From the NCBI GenBank assembly GCA_017416345.1, contig JAFQCR010000026.1, forward strand, positions 1-64,000: a DNA stretch of 64,000 nt, in the 5' to 3' direction. The translations under genes were made by a program, and so were the position numbers. The notes below the pieces were generated by a model, which saw nothing but the letters and a program-made list of their open reading frames with translations, did no database searches and was not told where the DNA came from. Every line of letters starts with the position of its first letter. Position 1 is the first letter of the stretch. This DNA is from Clostridia bacterium (GTDB taxonomy: Bacteria; Bacillota; Clostridia; Oscillospirales; Acutalibacteraceae). Shown piece after piece: positions 42,291 through 50,749 of the stretch.

Positions 42291-44903
42291 TTATTTTTTC
42301 TTAATGAACAGCTTGGATATCTCCATAATAACGGTGGGGATGAAGATCATTCCAAGGCCTATAAGGTACAATTTTGCGGGCAGGATGACCAAGCCGAAGG
42401 CACCGCGCACACCGGGCACAAACAAAACGAATGCAACCATCAGTACCGAGGCCAAAGCGGCAAGGTTGAGTGTTTTGTTGCCAAAAGGACCGGTCTTGAA
42501 AAGCGAACGGTCGGAGCGCATATTGAAGGACTGAAGCACCTGCGACATTGCCAGTACCATAAATGCCATGGTACGGCCTGCGGTGTCGCTCATAGGGCCG
42601 CTGCTCCACGAGGAACCCAGCCAGAAGCCGACCAGCGACAAAGCGGCAAACATAATGCCCTGCAAGACCACTCTTACGCCAAGTCCGTTGGCAAAAATGC
42701 CTTCGTTTTTGGGCTTGGGAGCGTGATCCATGATATCCTTTTCAACCGGCTCCATTCCAAGAGCAATGGCAGGCAGGCTGTCGGTAACAAGGTTTATCCA
42801 CAAAAGCTGCATCGAAAGCAGTGGCGACTTTTGCCAGAAAAGCATTGCCAAAAATACCGCAATGACCTCGCCGATATTGGTGCCGAGCAGGAAGCCGACG
42901 ACCTTTTTGATGTTGGCGTATATTCCTCGGCCTTCTCTTACAGCGTCAACGATGGTGGCAAAATTGTCGTCGGTCAGCGTCATATCGGATGCACCCTTGG
43001 CAACGTCGGTACCCGTGATACCCATTGCACAGCCAATGTCGGCGGCTTTGAGGGCAGGGGCGTCGTTTACGCCGTCACCCGTCATGGAAACAACCTGGTC
43101 CTTGCGCTGCCAGGCTTTAACTATACGGATCTTGTTTTCGGGGGAAACACGTGCATATACCGAGATGTTTTCAACGCTTCGGTCAAGCTCGTCGTCGGTC
43201 ATGGCATCGACCTCGGCACCGGTAACGGCACGGTCGCCTTCTTCAAAAATACCGATGTCGGCGGCAATGGCCTTGGCGGTGACAACGTGGTCACCTGTTA
43301 TCATGACCGGCTTGATTCCGGCCTTTCGGCAGACCGCAACGGCCTCCTTGGCTTCGGGTCTCGGCGGATCTATCATACCGACAAGACCCATAAAGGTAAG
43401 ACCGTTTTCCAGTTCCTCGGAGGTGGGCACCTCGGGAACCTTGTCTATAACCTTATATGCAACAGCCAGAACACGCAGAGCCTTTTCGCTCATAGCTTCG
43501 GTCAGCTCTTTGGCTTTTTTAAGATCGCCGGCGACACAGCGTTCGATCATAATATCGCAAGCACCCTTGACTATTACCACATATTTTCCGTCGATCTCGT
43601 TGACCGAGGTCATCAGCTTGCGGTCGGAGTCAAAAGGAATACCCGTGACACGGGGATATTTTTCGTTGAGAGTATCCTTGTTAAAGCCTGCCTTGTGTGC
43701 GGCAAAAACGATGGCGGTCTCGGTTGGGTCACCAAGATGCTGAACCTTGTCACCCTCAAAAACGATCGAGCCGTCGCAGCAAAGCGTGCCGAAGCACAAC
43801 AGCTTGTTTATGGCGGCATCCTCGGTGGGAAGGTCAACGACCTCGCCACCGTCAACATAAGCCGTGGTAAGGGTCATACGGTTCTGCGTAAGCGTGCCCG
43901 TCTTGTCCGAACAGATGATGGAGGCGCTGCCTAAAGTCTCAACGGCAGGCAGGCGGCGGATAAGCGCGTTTTTCTTGACCATACGCTGAACGCCGATGGA
44001 CAAAACGATGGTAACGATGGCAGGCAGACCCTCGGGGATGGCCGAAACAGCCAAGGATACTGCGGTCATAAACAAATGAAGCGGATCAAGCTTGCTGATA
44101 AGTCCTACAATAAATATAACTGCGCAGGCGGCTAAGGCCATAAAGCCAAGGTACTTTCCAAGCTGGGCAAGCTTTTTCTGCAAGGGTGTCTGGCTGTCGG
44201 ATTCACCGTCGAGCAGGCCTGCGATCTTGCCCATCTCGGTGTTCATACCGGTGGCGGTAACAATTGCCGTTCCCGTTCCGTAGGTGATACTGCAGCCCGA
44301 AAATACCATATTACTGCGGTCACCCAAGGGTGCCTTTTCCTTGACCGTGTCATTGGCATCCTTTTCGGAAGGCACCGATTCGCCAGTAAGAGCCGATTCC
44401 TCGGATTTAAGGCTTATCGAGGAAAGCAGTCTTGCATCGGCAGGGATAAAGTCGCCTGCTTCAAGATGAATGATGTCACCCGGTACAAGGTCGGCAGCAT
44501 CAACTTGTTTTTCAACACCGTCACGCACAACACGTGCATGGGGTGCCGACATATTTTTCAAAGCATCGAGTGCTTTTTCGGCCTTGCCCTCCTGATAAAC
44601 GCCGATAACGGCATTTAAAATGACGATAAGCAGGATAAGTGCCGGCTCAAAAAGCTCGCCCCAATTCTTTTCGTAGACCACAACGGCAAACGAAACAATG
44701 GCGGCAATGATAAGTATGATTATCATTACATCCTTGAACTGGTCAAAGAATCGCTGAAGATAGGTCTTTTTGCGTTTCTCCTCGAGTCGGTTGGGACCGA
44801 ATTCGGCCTGCTTGGCGGCTACGGCTTCGGACGAAAGACCAGTGACCTTGTCGGAACCGAGCTTTTGGACAGCCTCGTCGGGAGTGAGCGAGTGATATAA
44901 CAA
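42291..44903 (-). CDS. Calcium-type P2 ATPase (cation-translocating)
   Basis: An 870-residue P-type ATPase pumping Ca2+, possibly also Mn2+, out of the cell. Domain marks: N-terminal HSLTPDEAVQKL, TGES actuator loop (SALTGESVPSEKD), phosphorylation site CSDKTGTLTQN, MTGDGVNDAPALK hinge. Ion-site helices carry SAIPEGLPAIVT (M4), TNIGEVIAVF (M5) and WINLVTDSLPAIALGME (M6), as in SERCA/PMR1-like pumps. TTG 44903 is chosen: GGAGG lies eight bases upstream, whereas the longer TTG frame begins inside that site. Divergent from the Mn2+ riboswitch-TetR unit, which may hint at manganese as a substrate. Confidence 0.94.
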   Translation of the reverse strand: MLYHSLTPDEAVQKLGSDKVTGLSSEAVAAKQAEFGPNRLEEKRKKTYLQRFFDQFKDVMIIILIIAAIVSFAVVVYEKNWGELFEPALILLIVILNAVIGVYQEGKAEKALDALKNMSAPHARVVRDGVEKQVDAADLVPGDIIHLEAGDFIPADARLLSSISLKSEESALTGESVPSEKDANDTVKEKAPLGDRSNMVFSGCSITYGTGTAIVTATGMNTEMGKIAGLLDGESDSQTPLQKKLAQLGKYLGFMALAACAVIFIVGLISKLDPLHLFMTAVSLAVSAIPEGLPAIVTIVLSIGVQRMVKKNALIRRLPAVETLGSASIICSDKTGTLTQNRMTLTTAYVDGGEVVDLPTEDAAINKLLCFGTLCCDGSIVFEGDKVQHLGDPTETAIVFAAHKAGFNKDTLNEKYPRVTGIPFDSDRKLMTSVNEIDGKYVVIVKGACDIMIERCVAGDLKKAKELTEAMSEKALRVLAVAYKVIDKVPEVPTSEELENGLTFMGLVGMIDPPRPEAKEAVAVCRKAGIKPVMITGDHVVTAKAIAADIGIFEEGDRAVTGAEVDAMTDDELDRSVENISVYARVSPENKIRIVKAWQRKDQVVSMTGDGVNDAPALKAADIGCAMGITGTDVAKGASDMTLTDDNFATIVDAVREGRGIYANIKKVVGFLLGTNIGEVIAVFLAMLFWQKSPLLSMQLLWINLVTDSLPAIALGMEPVEKDIMDHAPKPKNEGIFANGLGVRVVLQGIMFAALSLVGFWLGSSWSSGPMSDTAGRTMAFMVLAMSQVLQSFNMRSDRSLFKTGPFGNKTLNLAALASVLMVAFVLFVPGVRGAFGLVILPAKLYLIGLGMIFIPTVIMEISKLFIKKK

Positions 44904-45043
44904 TTGCGATACCTCCAATTTGGTAAATTATAGTTTAAATAATATTATATACGAACATACATTATTTTAATAGGGGCAATTTATTAATATATTCAATATT
45001 TTGCACTAATTTTAAAAAATGTCCAAAAAATGCGGTTTTCGTA

Positions 45044-45073
45044 TTGACAAAACGTATGTGAATTTGTTAAAAT
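45044..45073 (+). promoter_or_regulatory. Promoter of riboswitch-TetR transcript
   Basis: TTGACA (45044-45049), 18-bp spacer, TAAAAT (45068-45073). Transcription would start at about 45080, at the riboswitch. Confidence 0.78.
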
Positions 45074-45080
45074 GATTGCA

Positions 45081-45190
45081 ATAGGGGAGTAGTCAGCACT
45101 TGTGCGGTGTTATCAACAGCAAGGATCCTTGATCCTGGTAGCACCTTAAATGACGAGACTTATCAAATTTGATAGGTCGCGTCTTTTTTT
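45081..45190 (+). promoter_or_regulatory. Mn2+ riboswitch (yybP-ykoY type) with terminator platform
   Basis: The conserved GGGGAGTAG (45084-45092) of the yybP-ykoY aptamer is followed by TCAACAGC and GATCCTGGTAGCACC arms and by TGACGAGACTTAT. P1 can form between ATAGG (45081-45085) and CTTAT (45159-45163). The 3' strand of P1 is also the 5' arm of the terminator (GACG...GACTTATCAAA/TTTGATAGGTC...CGTC, 45152-45183, then T7). Ligand binding should thus block termination, an ON switch, as known for this class. Confidence 0.8.
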
Positions 45191-45226
45191 ATTTTATTTT
45201 TGCGGCCTGAAAGGAAGTAAAAGAAT

Positions 45227-45772
45227 ATGGCTGATTCGGCTATAACCAAAAGAGCATTAGCTGCGTCCTTGAAGTCTTTGATGAGTGAGCAACCTTTTTC
45301 CAAGATCAGCATCGGTGAGATATGCGACCGATGCGAAATGAACCGCAAAAGCTTTTACTATCATTTCCGCGATAAGTACGACCTTGTAAACTGGATCTTT
45401 GAGCGTGAGTTCGTTGCGGTCTCCAAAACCAAGTCATATTCCGGCGCCATAGAGGCGTTCAGTGATCTTTGCGATTATCTTTACGAGAACCGTGAGTTTT
45501 ACCGCCAGGCGCTTAAAATTGAGGGTCAAAACTCTTTTTCGGAGTGCTTTACGCAGTTTTGCAGTCTTTCGTTTACCCAAAAACTGGAAGCCGGCTGTGA
45601 GGACCCCGAATTGGCTGATTTTCAAGGCAAATTATTGGCTCTTTCGCTTAAAAACGCTATAGATATTTGGCTGAGCGAAAAGGTATGTATGAACGGCAGG
45701 GATTTTTCAGAAAGATTTGTGTCATTTGTAAAGAACACCGCCGCTATTATATGTAACGGAACACAGAAATAA
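45227..45772 (+). CDS. TetR/AcrR-family regulator (DhaS-like)
   Basis: A 181-residue TetR-type protein. N-terminal helix-turn-helix: ITKRALAASLKSLMSEQPFSKISIGEICDRCEMNRKSFYYHFRDKYDLVNWIF, typical of the subfamily with a short C-terminal domain. The C-terminal half (60-181) is helical. AAAGGAAG precedes ATG. It is the first gene after the Mn2+ riboswitch, an uncommon target, and is divergent from the P-type ATPase. It might control that pump or another metal-response gene (inference). Confidence 0.88.
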   Translation: MADSAITKRALAASLKSLMSEQPFSKISIGEICDRCEMNRKSFYYHFRDKYDLVNWIFEREFVAVSKTKSYSGAIEAFSDLCDYLYENREFYRQALKIEGQNSFSECFTQFCSLSFTQKLEAGCEDPELADFQGKLLALSLKNAIDIWLSEKVCMNGRDFSERFVSFVKNTAAIICNGTQK

Positions 45773-45784
45773 TATTACATAATT

Positions 45785-45816
45785 AAAGACCGTTGTTCAA
45801 TAACATCGGTCTTTTT
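45785..45816 (+). terminator. TetR gene terminator
   Basis: AAGACCGTTGTT/AACATCGGTCTT with one mismatch and loop CAAT, then TTT. Confidence 0.8.
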
Positions 45817-45912
45817 ACTTGACGGATATATGGAAACGTGTTAGAATATTTGAAAAATACAAAAAAGTGCAGTATCGAATATTATTGTATATATAATGTA
45901 AGGAGGAATACC

Positions 45913-46521
45913 GTGCCGGGAGCAATAACACATCTTAAGACCGCTTACTATTATAATAAGGAAAAGAGCTTCGGCTTTGACGCCGGAATATATCTCGGAA
46001 GCATCAGTCCCGACAGCGTCAATATAAACGGGCATGCGCCGAAAGCCGACCGTTGGCCTGCGCACCTGCGGAATTCCGACCTTGATGCTTGGACCGAAAA
46101 TGCCGCATTATTTTATAATGAAAACAAAGGTAAGACCGATGAGGCGTTTTTGAGAGGCTATATTCTGCATATCTTGACCGATATTGTGTGGGATCGCAGC
46201 TTCGATAAGCCGATGTACCGTCTGCTGCTTGGTGCCGAAGTGCCTGAGGACGAGCTTAAGGAAGAGCGCTGGAATGAGATATACGGGTATGAATTTTTGC
46301 AAAGGGAAGAGGATTGGCTGAAAAACGACGTTTTGCCAAAGCTTGCGACCGCAACGGTTGAGTCGGTCGGCACACTTGAGTGTGAAAAGGTCGGGATCTG
46401 GCGTGATCAAGTGGTGGCGCTTGACCTTAAATGCGGAAAAATGCCACGTTTTATGGATGAAAGTATGGCATTAGAGCTTTGTAAAGCGGTTTTTGAATTG
46501 GCTGAAAGGGTTTTTGTGTAA
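45913..46521 (+). CDS. Zinc-dependent phospholipase C-like protein
   Basis: A 202-residue protein beginning MPGAITHLKTAYYYN. Spaced histidines in THL, AHLR and YILHILTDIVWD resemble the zinc ligands of the zinc-dependent phospholipase C/S1-P1 nuclease fold, here in a compact cytoplasmic form without signal peptide. The activity is not established for such short members. GTG 45913 is chosen because AAGGAGG lies six bases upstream; the longer frame overlaps no signal. Monocistronic. Confidence 0.65.
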   Translation: MPGAITHLKTAYYYNKEKSFGFDAGIYLGSISPDSVNINGHAPKADRWPAHLRNSDLDAWTENAALFYNENKGKTDEAFLRGYILHILTDIVWDRSFDKPMYRLLLGAEVPEDELKEERWNEIYGYEFLQREEDWLKNDVLPKLATATVESVGTLECEKVGIWRDQVVALDLKCGKMPRFMDESMALELCKAVFELAERVFV

Positions 46522-46574
46522 ATTAATCATATAAAAACGTATTAAAAAGATTACAAAATATAAAATTTAGTGTT

Positions 46575-46626
46575 AAAAACAGGTGCTTTTGTGGGAACAG
46601 ACCCTCAAAAATGCCTGTTTTTTAGT
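46575..46626 (+). terminator. Long imperfect terminator hairpin
   Basis: AAAAACAGG...CTTTTGTGGG pairs with CCCTCAAAA...CCTGTTTTTT; T run at the end. Confidence 0.8.
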
Positions 46627-46827
46627 TTTTAGAGTGCATTTTGGCCGAAAAATGCCGCATTTGTGAATTTTATTCACAAAAAATCGTAGGTTTGCACAAT
46701 TTTTTCTCTGTTTTGGTTTACCGTAACACCCCGATTTTTTAAAAAATTACAATCTTGTAACCTCTTTTTGAGCGTTTTTGGCAGCGGTTTTTCGTCATTT
46801 TGCACAAACGGTATGCACAAGCGGGGG
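46627..46827. other. Intergenic stretch with one perfect palindrome
   Basis: TTTGTGAAT-TTT-ATTCACAAA (46660-46680) is a 9-bp inverted repeat that could be an operator for the downstream transcript. Otherwise nothing recognised. Confidence 0.5.
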
Positions 46828-46855
46828 TTGACTTATCGCCAAAATTGCATATAAT
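46828..46855 (+). promoter_or_regulatory. Promoter of G5/3D gene
   Basis: TTGACT (46828-46833), 16-bp spacer, TATAAT (46850-46855). Confidence 0.78.
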
Positions 46856-46861
46856 AGGTTT

Positions 46862-47002
46862 TGCTACGCTCAAAAAGTGCGTACAAATAATGTCAGAGAC
46901 AGATGTGATATCTGCCTGAAAGTGGCGGTAAAGCCGCCGATCGTCAAGAGCCTGCCGTCGGCCTTGATATATGATCCAATCTGACGGCGAACGGAGAATT
47001 AC
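46862..47002 (+). promoter_or_regulatory. Structured leader with candidate pseudoknot next to the SD
   Basis: Three elements: TCAG-CAGAT/ATCTG-CTGA stem (46893-46919); GGCGG/CCGCC hairpin (46924-46938); and TCAAG (46944-46948) with CTTGA (46963-46967). The loop of the last contains GCCGTC (46954-46959), complementary to GACGGC (46983-46988), just before the SD ACGGAG. This is the geometry of an H-type pseudoknot controlling translation. It does not match the ydaO or other riboswitch consensus sequences that I know. Confidence 0.5.
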
Positions 47003-47953
47003 ATGTTAGAAAAGATCGCAGGTCTTCTTAAAGCCGTGATATCCAAGAACTCGTTAAGAGCAATGCTTGCTCTTGCGACGGCTGTATCACTTGCTGTGGG
47101 ATACCTCACTTTCGACGGTGCAGGCGTTAATACCGACAGTGTCCGTGTTGATACTGTTTTCGGGGATAGCCACAATGAGTTCGACTCCACTGACATCGCA
47201 ATTACCGATGACGAAACAGAGGAGATCATTGACGCCGAGGAAGTAGAGGATGCACTTGTAAGCACGGTGCTTCCCGGCGGTGACGGTGCAGAACCCCAGC
47301 AGGTCGTTATCACCAAGATCAAGGAGACCGTAACAGAAACCGTCAAGTATTCCTATAAAAAGGTATATACTGACAAGCTCTACAAGGGTGAGAGCAAGAC
47401 CACCAAGGGTCAGAACGGCGAAAAGCAGGTCGTTTATATGGTGACCAAGATCAACGGCATCGAGGTCGAGCGTGAGGCTGTCAGCGAGGTAGTGCTCAAG
47501 GAGGCCGTCAATCAGGTCGAGACTATTGGCACCAAGCTTCGTGCCGAGACCGCTGTTATGACCAGCGACGATGTCAAGTGCATTTCGGAGCTTAAGCCCT
47601 CCAAGCCTATCGAGCTTGACAAAAACGGCCGTCCCGTAAGCTATTCCAAGGTCATTACCGGTAAGGCATCCGCATACTGCGGCTGCTGTGACAGTAATAT
47701 GACCGCAACCGGTGTCGTTGCACGACCCGGATATGTTGCCGTCAATCCCAAGCAGATCCCTTACGGCACCAAGCTTTATATCGTTTCGGCCGACGGCAAG
47801 CGTGTTTACGGCTATGCCATCGCAGCCGATACAGGCGGCTTTGCCTATAACGGCAGCGGCCGTGTTGTCGATCTCAGAATGCCCACCGGCTCCAAGTGTA
47901 ACTGCGGAAGCAGTTGGGGCGTAAGAAACGTAAATATTTATGTTTTGAAGTAA
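47003..47953 (+). CDS. G5- and 3D-domain cell wall protein (YabE/RpfB-like)
   Basis: A 316-residue exported or membrane-anchored protein: N-terminal hydrophobic helix (residues about 17-38), acidic linker, a G5 domain (about 100-180; VVITKIKETVTETVKYSYKK, MVTKINGIEVEREAVSE). The C-terminal 3D domain (about 220-316) carries the catalytic-type Asp residues in AIAADTGG and VVDLRM. 3D proteins act as lytic transglycosylase-like cell wall enzymes, and in spore formers help in outgrowth or germination. Two CxC-type pairs (YCGCCD, CNCGSS) may bridge. Preceded by a structured leader. Confidence 0.88.
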   Translation: MLEKIAGLLKAVISKNSLRAMLALATAVSLAVGYLTFDGAGVNTDSVRVDTVFGDSHNEFDSTDIAITDDETEEIIDAEEVEDALVSTVLPGGDGAEPQQVVITKIKETVTETVKYSYKKVYTDKLYKGESKTTKGQNGEKQVVYMVTKINGIEVEREAVSEVVLKEAVNQVETIGTKLRAETAVMTSDDVKCISELKPSKPIELDKNGRPVSYSKVITGKASAYCGCCDSNMTATGVVARPGYVAVNPKQIPYGTKLYIVSADGKRVYGYAIAADTGGFAYNGSGRVVDLRMPTGSKCNCGSSWGVRNVNIYVLK

Positions 47954-47961
47954 TTAAAAGC

Positions 47962-47996
47962 AAGGACAGATACCGTTTGGCATCTGTCCTTTGTTT
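47962..47996 (+). terminator. Terminator of G5/3D gene
   Basis: AAGGACAGATACC/GGCATCTGTCCTT with one mismatch, then TTGTTTC. Weak tail; some read-through into the next gene is possible. Confidence 0.7.
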
Positions 47997-48010
47997 CAGT
48001 AGGTGATATT

Positions 48011-48436
48011 ATGGCAAATAAGAAATCAAATACGCTTGCCGAAAAGCTGATACTGTTTGCGGTGTTTCTGGTCTTTGCCGGAATAATCGTGACCTTTGCG
48101 TTCAGCTGGAGCTACATTGAGGATGATGATACCGAAAGCGACGGTACGGTCTCTTTTCAGTATATGACCGAAAGTAAGACGCAAGCTCCCTTTGGAAACG
48201 AAAGCGGTTCTGCTGTTTCGGGCGGCGGAGAGCAGACCAAAGGCAAGGTCAATATAAATACCGCAACGGTCGATGAGCTGGATGCTCTGCCGGGCATAGG
48301 CCCTGCCAAGGCACAGGCTATTGTCGACCACCGTAACACCCAAGGTGCGTTTTTAAAGATAGAGGACGTTATGAACGTCAGCGGAATAGGTGAGAAGATA
48401 TTTGAACAGATAAAAGACAGCATAACCGTAGGTTGA
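48011..48436 (+). CDS. ComEA-like helix-hairpin-helix DNA-binding protein
   Basis: A 141-residue membrane-anchored protein: one N-terminal helix (about 13-34), a linker of about 45 residues, and a C-terminal double helix-hairpin-helix domain (KVNINTATVDELDALPGIGP, EDVMNVSGIGEKIFEQIKD). This is the ComEA layout, a DNA receptor in natural transformation. No comEC or comEB is nearby, so competence is not shown. GTAGGTGAT precedes ATG. Confidence 0.9.
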   Translation: MANKKSNTLAEKLILFAVFLVFAGIIVTFAFSWSYIEDDDTESDGTVSFQYMTESKTQAPFGNESGSAVSGGGEQTKGKVNINTATVDELDALPGIGPAKAQAIVDHRNTQGAFLKIEDVMNVSGIGEKIFEQIKDSITVG

Positions 48437-48447
48437 GTACTGTTAGG

Positions 48448-48477
48448 ACAGCGTTTTGAATGAAGCGCTGTTTTTCT
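48448..48477 (+). terminator. comEA-like gene terminator
   Basis: ACAGCG/CGCTGT stem, extended by TTT/AAG pairs, then TTTTTC. Confidence 0.75.
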
Positions 48478-48530
48478 TTTTAACAAAATCGCAACACGTT
48501 ATCATTATTGATACAATTTCTTCTTTTTGC

Positions 48531-48560
48531 TTGACTTTAAAACAAGTCGTGGTTTATTCT
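48531..48560 (+). promoter_or_regulatory. Promoter of large secreted protein gene
   Basis: TTGACT (48531-48536), 18-bp spacer, TATTCT (48555-48560). Confidence 0.6.
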
Positions 48561-48604
48561 TTTCGTGTGCTGAGAAGCAAAAATAATTTTAAGGAGAAAA
48601 AATC

Positions 48605-50530
48605 ATGAAAACAGCAAAGAAACTTTTAAGCGTTGTTCTCATGCTCACGATGTTAGTCTCTACACTTGCATTTCTGGCAACCACAGCAAGTGCTGCAGAT
48701 TATACATTTATGAGAAACATTGAGATCAACAAGCAGATCCTCGGCGCCTACAATTACGATAACCAGTTCATCTCGCTTGTTGAGGATCCCACCTTGCCGG
48801 GTACCGGTATCCGTGCTATGAGAATGTATAAGACCGGAGCAGACAAATACGGCTACATCGGCTTTGCGACCGATGAGTCGTCAACCGCTACCGAGTTTGA
48901 GTGGGAGCCCAACACAAAATACGCTTTGTCATTTGACTATTTGCTCGGTGCCGAAGCAACCATTGCATCCTTCACTATTTACAAGGGTGCCGCTCCTACC
49001 TACAGCGCATCGGTCGCCGGTAAGAAAGAGATAACCTCTTATTCAAACGGTGTTTCTCTCGACTATAAAGGTGACGGAAAATTCCACAACGCAGTTCTGA
49101 CCTTTATCACACCTGCTGCTGATGCTGACCGTCCGCATATTTATCTGCGTCTCAACGGTAGCGGAAGCGCTTCAACCGTTGTTGACACCTATGTAAAGAA
49201 CATCAAGCTGGTCAAGTACGACTATATCCCTACTGCGCAGACCACAGGTTGGGAGAAATTCTTTACCTTTGATCAGGACGGCAATGCCACACCTGCCAAC
49301 GGTGTGACCGATACCGACGGTAAATATGTTATCGGTAGCAGCGCAGCAGCATGGACCTCAAACCGCTACGGTGATACCAATCTCACTAACTCTTATTTTG
49401 AGTATAACGAGGATGGCACATTGTATGCAGATACTCATACCGACCTCACCTATACTGTAGGCTCCGGTATCGGCGGTATGTCGTTTACCGTTCCCAAGGC
49501 CGGGGATGCAATAACCCCGTTTGTGGTAAAAGAGGGTGCAACCTATGATATTTCGGTAAGATTTAAATTCACCAAGTCGATCACTACCAACACCAATCCC
49601 TACAGTAAGAGCAAGATAGGATTTGCTTACCTGATAAGCGGTACCAGCAACTATTCCTACAAAACGACCTCTGATGCTTATTGTGTTGAGCCTATCAATG
49701 TTGTTACCTACGGTGATACCGGTTATACCGAGGTTGATACCTGGTACACCGTATCTCTCAATAACTGGACAGCAGAGCACTCTGCCGTTTTGAGACTCTT
49801 CATCGGTGGTAAAGGCGGATTTATTATCGACAAGGTCACTATTACCAGTGATAATGATGCTGCCCTCACACAGCTTACCGTAAACGACAACGGTGCTACC
49901 GAGTTCCATTTGGCAGTCAAGGGTGCAAAGCTTGACGGCTTTAATGCTGCAGGCGTTGAGGGCAAGAAGTTTGCCGGCTGGTACACCACCGCAACCTTCG
50001 ACGAGGGTACCGAGACTACCACCGTTCCCAATGCCGATAACGCAGTTATTTATGCAAAGTATGAGGATATCGAGGAATTCGATATGGTCGCATTGGGCTC
50101 CATCCGTGATGAGAAGGCAGCCGCTGATAACAACGGCGTTTACCAGTCGGCCGGTATCCGCTTCAAAGGCCGAGTATACGCCGAATTCCGTGAGAACGCA
50201 ACCGAGCTTGGCTTTGTTGCAGTTCCTACCGAAATTCTCGGTAGTCTGACCATTGCGGAGTATATGGAAACTGCCGATAATGTTGCCATTTCCGGCAAGG
50301 TCATGGCCGAGGGCATGAATGAGATAATCTACGAGGTCGCTACCGATTCTACCGGTAAGTACTATGATTATCAGCTCATCATCACCGGTCTTACCCGTGA
50401 AAATGTTCAGCAGAACCTGCTGGATACCGAGATAACCTGCGCTATGTATGCAGTTGTCAATGGCCAGAAGGTATACACCAATGTTAAGGCTTACAGCTAT
50501 AACGATGTTGCCGCCAAGATGGCTCAGTAA
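48605..50530 (+). CDS. Large secreted protein with carbohydrate-binding-like and InlB B-repeat domains
   Basis: A 641-residue secreted protein; the signal peptide ends near residue 31 (TASA-AD). Two beta-sandwich modules resembling CBM4/9-like or galactose-binding folds follow (about 32-205 and 215-415; TKYALSFDYLLG, TYDISVRFKF). Then comes an InlB B-repeat-like unit (about 430-495; GAKLDGFNAAGVEGKKFAGWY) and a C-terminal domain of about 145 residues. There is no sortase motif or dockerin. A role in surface binding of glycans is inferred. AAGGAG precedes ATG. A microprotein gene follows after 16 bases. Confidence 0.75.
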   Translation: MKTAKKLLSVVLMLTMLVSTLAFLATTASAADYTFMRNIEINKQILGAYNYDNQFISLVEDPTLPGTGIRAMRMYKTGADKYGYIGFATDESSTATEFEWEPNTKYALSFDYLLGAEATIASFTIYKGAAPTYSASVAGKKEITSYSNGVSLDYKGDGKFHNAVLTFITPAADADRPHIYLRLNGSGSASTVVDTYVKNIKLVKYDYIPTAQTTGWEKFFTFDQDGNATPANGVTDTDGKYVIGSSAAAWTSNRYGDTNLTNSYFEYNEDGTLYADTHTDLTYTVGSGIGGMSFTVPKAGDAITPFVVKEGATYDISVRFKFTKSITTNTNPYSKSKIGFAYLISGTSNYSYKTTSDAYCVEPINVVTYGDTGYTEVDTWYTVSLNNWTAEHSAVLRLFIGGKGGFIIDKVTITSDNDAALTQLTVNDNGATEFHLAVKGAKLDGFNAAGVEGKKFAGWYTTATFDEGTETTTVPNADNAVIYAKYEDIEEFDMVALGSIRDEKAAADNNGVYQSAGIRFKGRVYAEFRENATELGFVAVPTEILGSLTIAEYMETADNVAISGKVMAEGMNEIIYEVATDSTGKYYDYQLIITGLTRENVQQNLLDTEITCAMYAVVNGQKVYTNVKAYSYNDVAAKMAQ

Positions 50531-50546
50531 TAGGAGAGGGATCGAA

Positions 50547-50690
50547 ATGAAAGAGTATTTGAAACCCGAAATTAGCATAAACAGCTTCGTTCAGAAGTCA
50601 GGTATAGCCGCAGATATTATTGATGACGGTTTATACAATGAAGAGATAGAGTTGTCATCACCCATCCCGTGGTGGCCCGAAACTATTTAA
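50547..50690 (+). CDS. 47-residue microprotein, MKxYxKPxI type
   Basis: Starts MKEYLKPEISINSFVQKSG and ends SSPIPWWPETI; acidic, no signal peptide. GGAGAGG precedes ATG, and only 16 bases separate it from the large secreted protein gene, with a shared terminator after it, so they are one operon. It shares the MK-x-Y-x-K-P-x-I start and AAD-I-D-x-x-LY-x-E middle with the microprotein at 21284. The likeness suggests one small family. Function unknown; a regulatory or precursor peptide is possible. Confidence 0.65.
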   Translation: MKEYLKPEISINSFVQKSGIAADIIDDGLYNEEIELSSPIPWWPETI

Positions 50691-50695
50691 AAACG

Positions 50696-50732
50696 AAAAC
50701 TCCCGACAGAGTGATCTGTCGGGAGTTTTTTT
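50696..50732. terminator. Bidirectional terminator
   Basis: AAAACTCCCGACAGA/TCTGTCGGGAGTTTT, loop GTGA, T run; it also ends the convergent ychF gene. Confidence 0.93.
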
Positions 50733-50749
50733 GCTTGTTTTATATTTGA

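Noticed and set aside
42276-43934. 552-codon open frame on the plus strand
   Set aside because: Antisense to the P-type ATPase, whose motifs are unmistakable; begins inside a terminator.
49358-50578. 406-codon open frame on the minus strand
   Set aside because: Antisense to the secreted protein with signal peptide and B-repeat; no recognisable domain.
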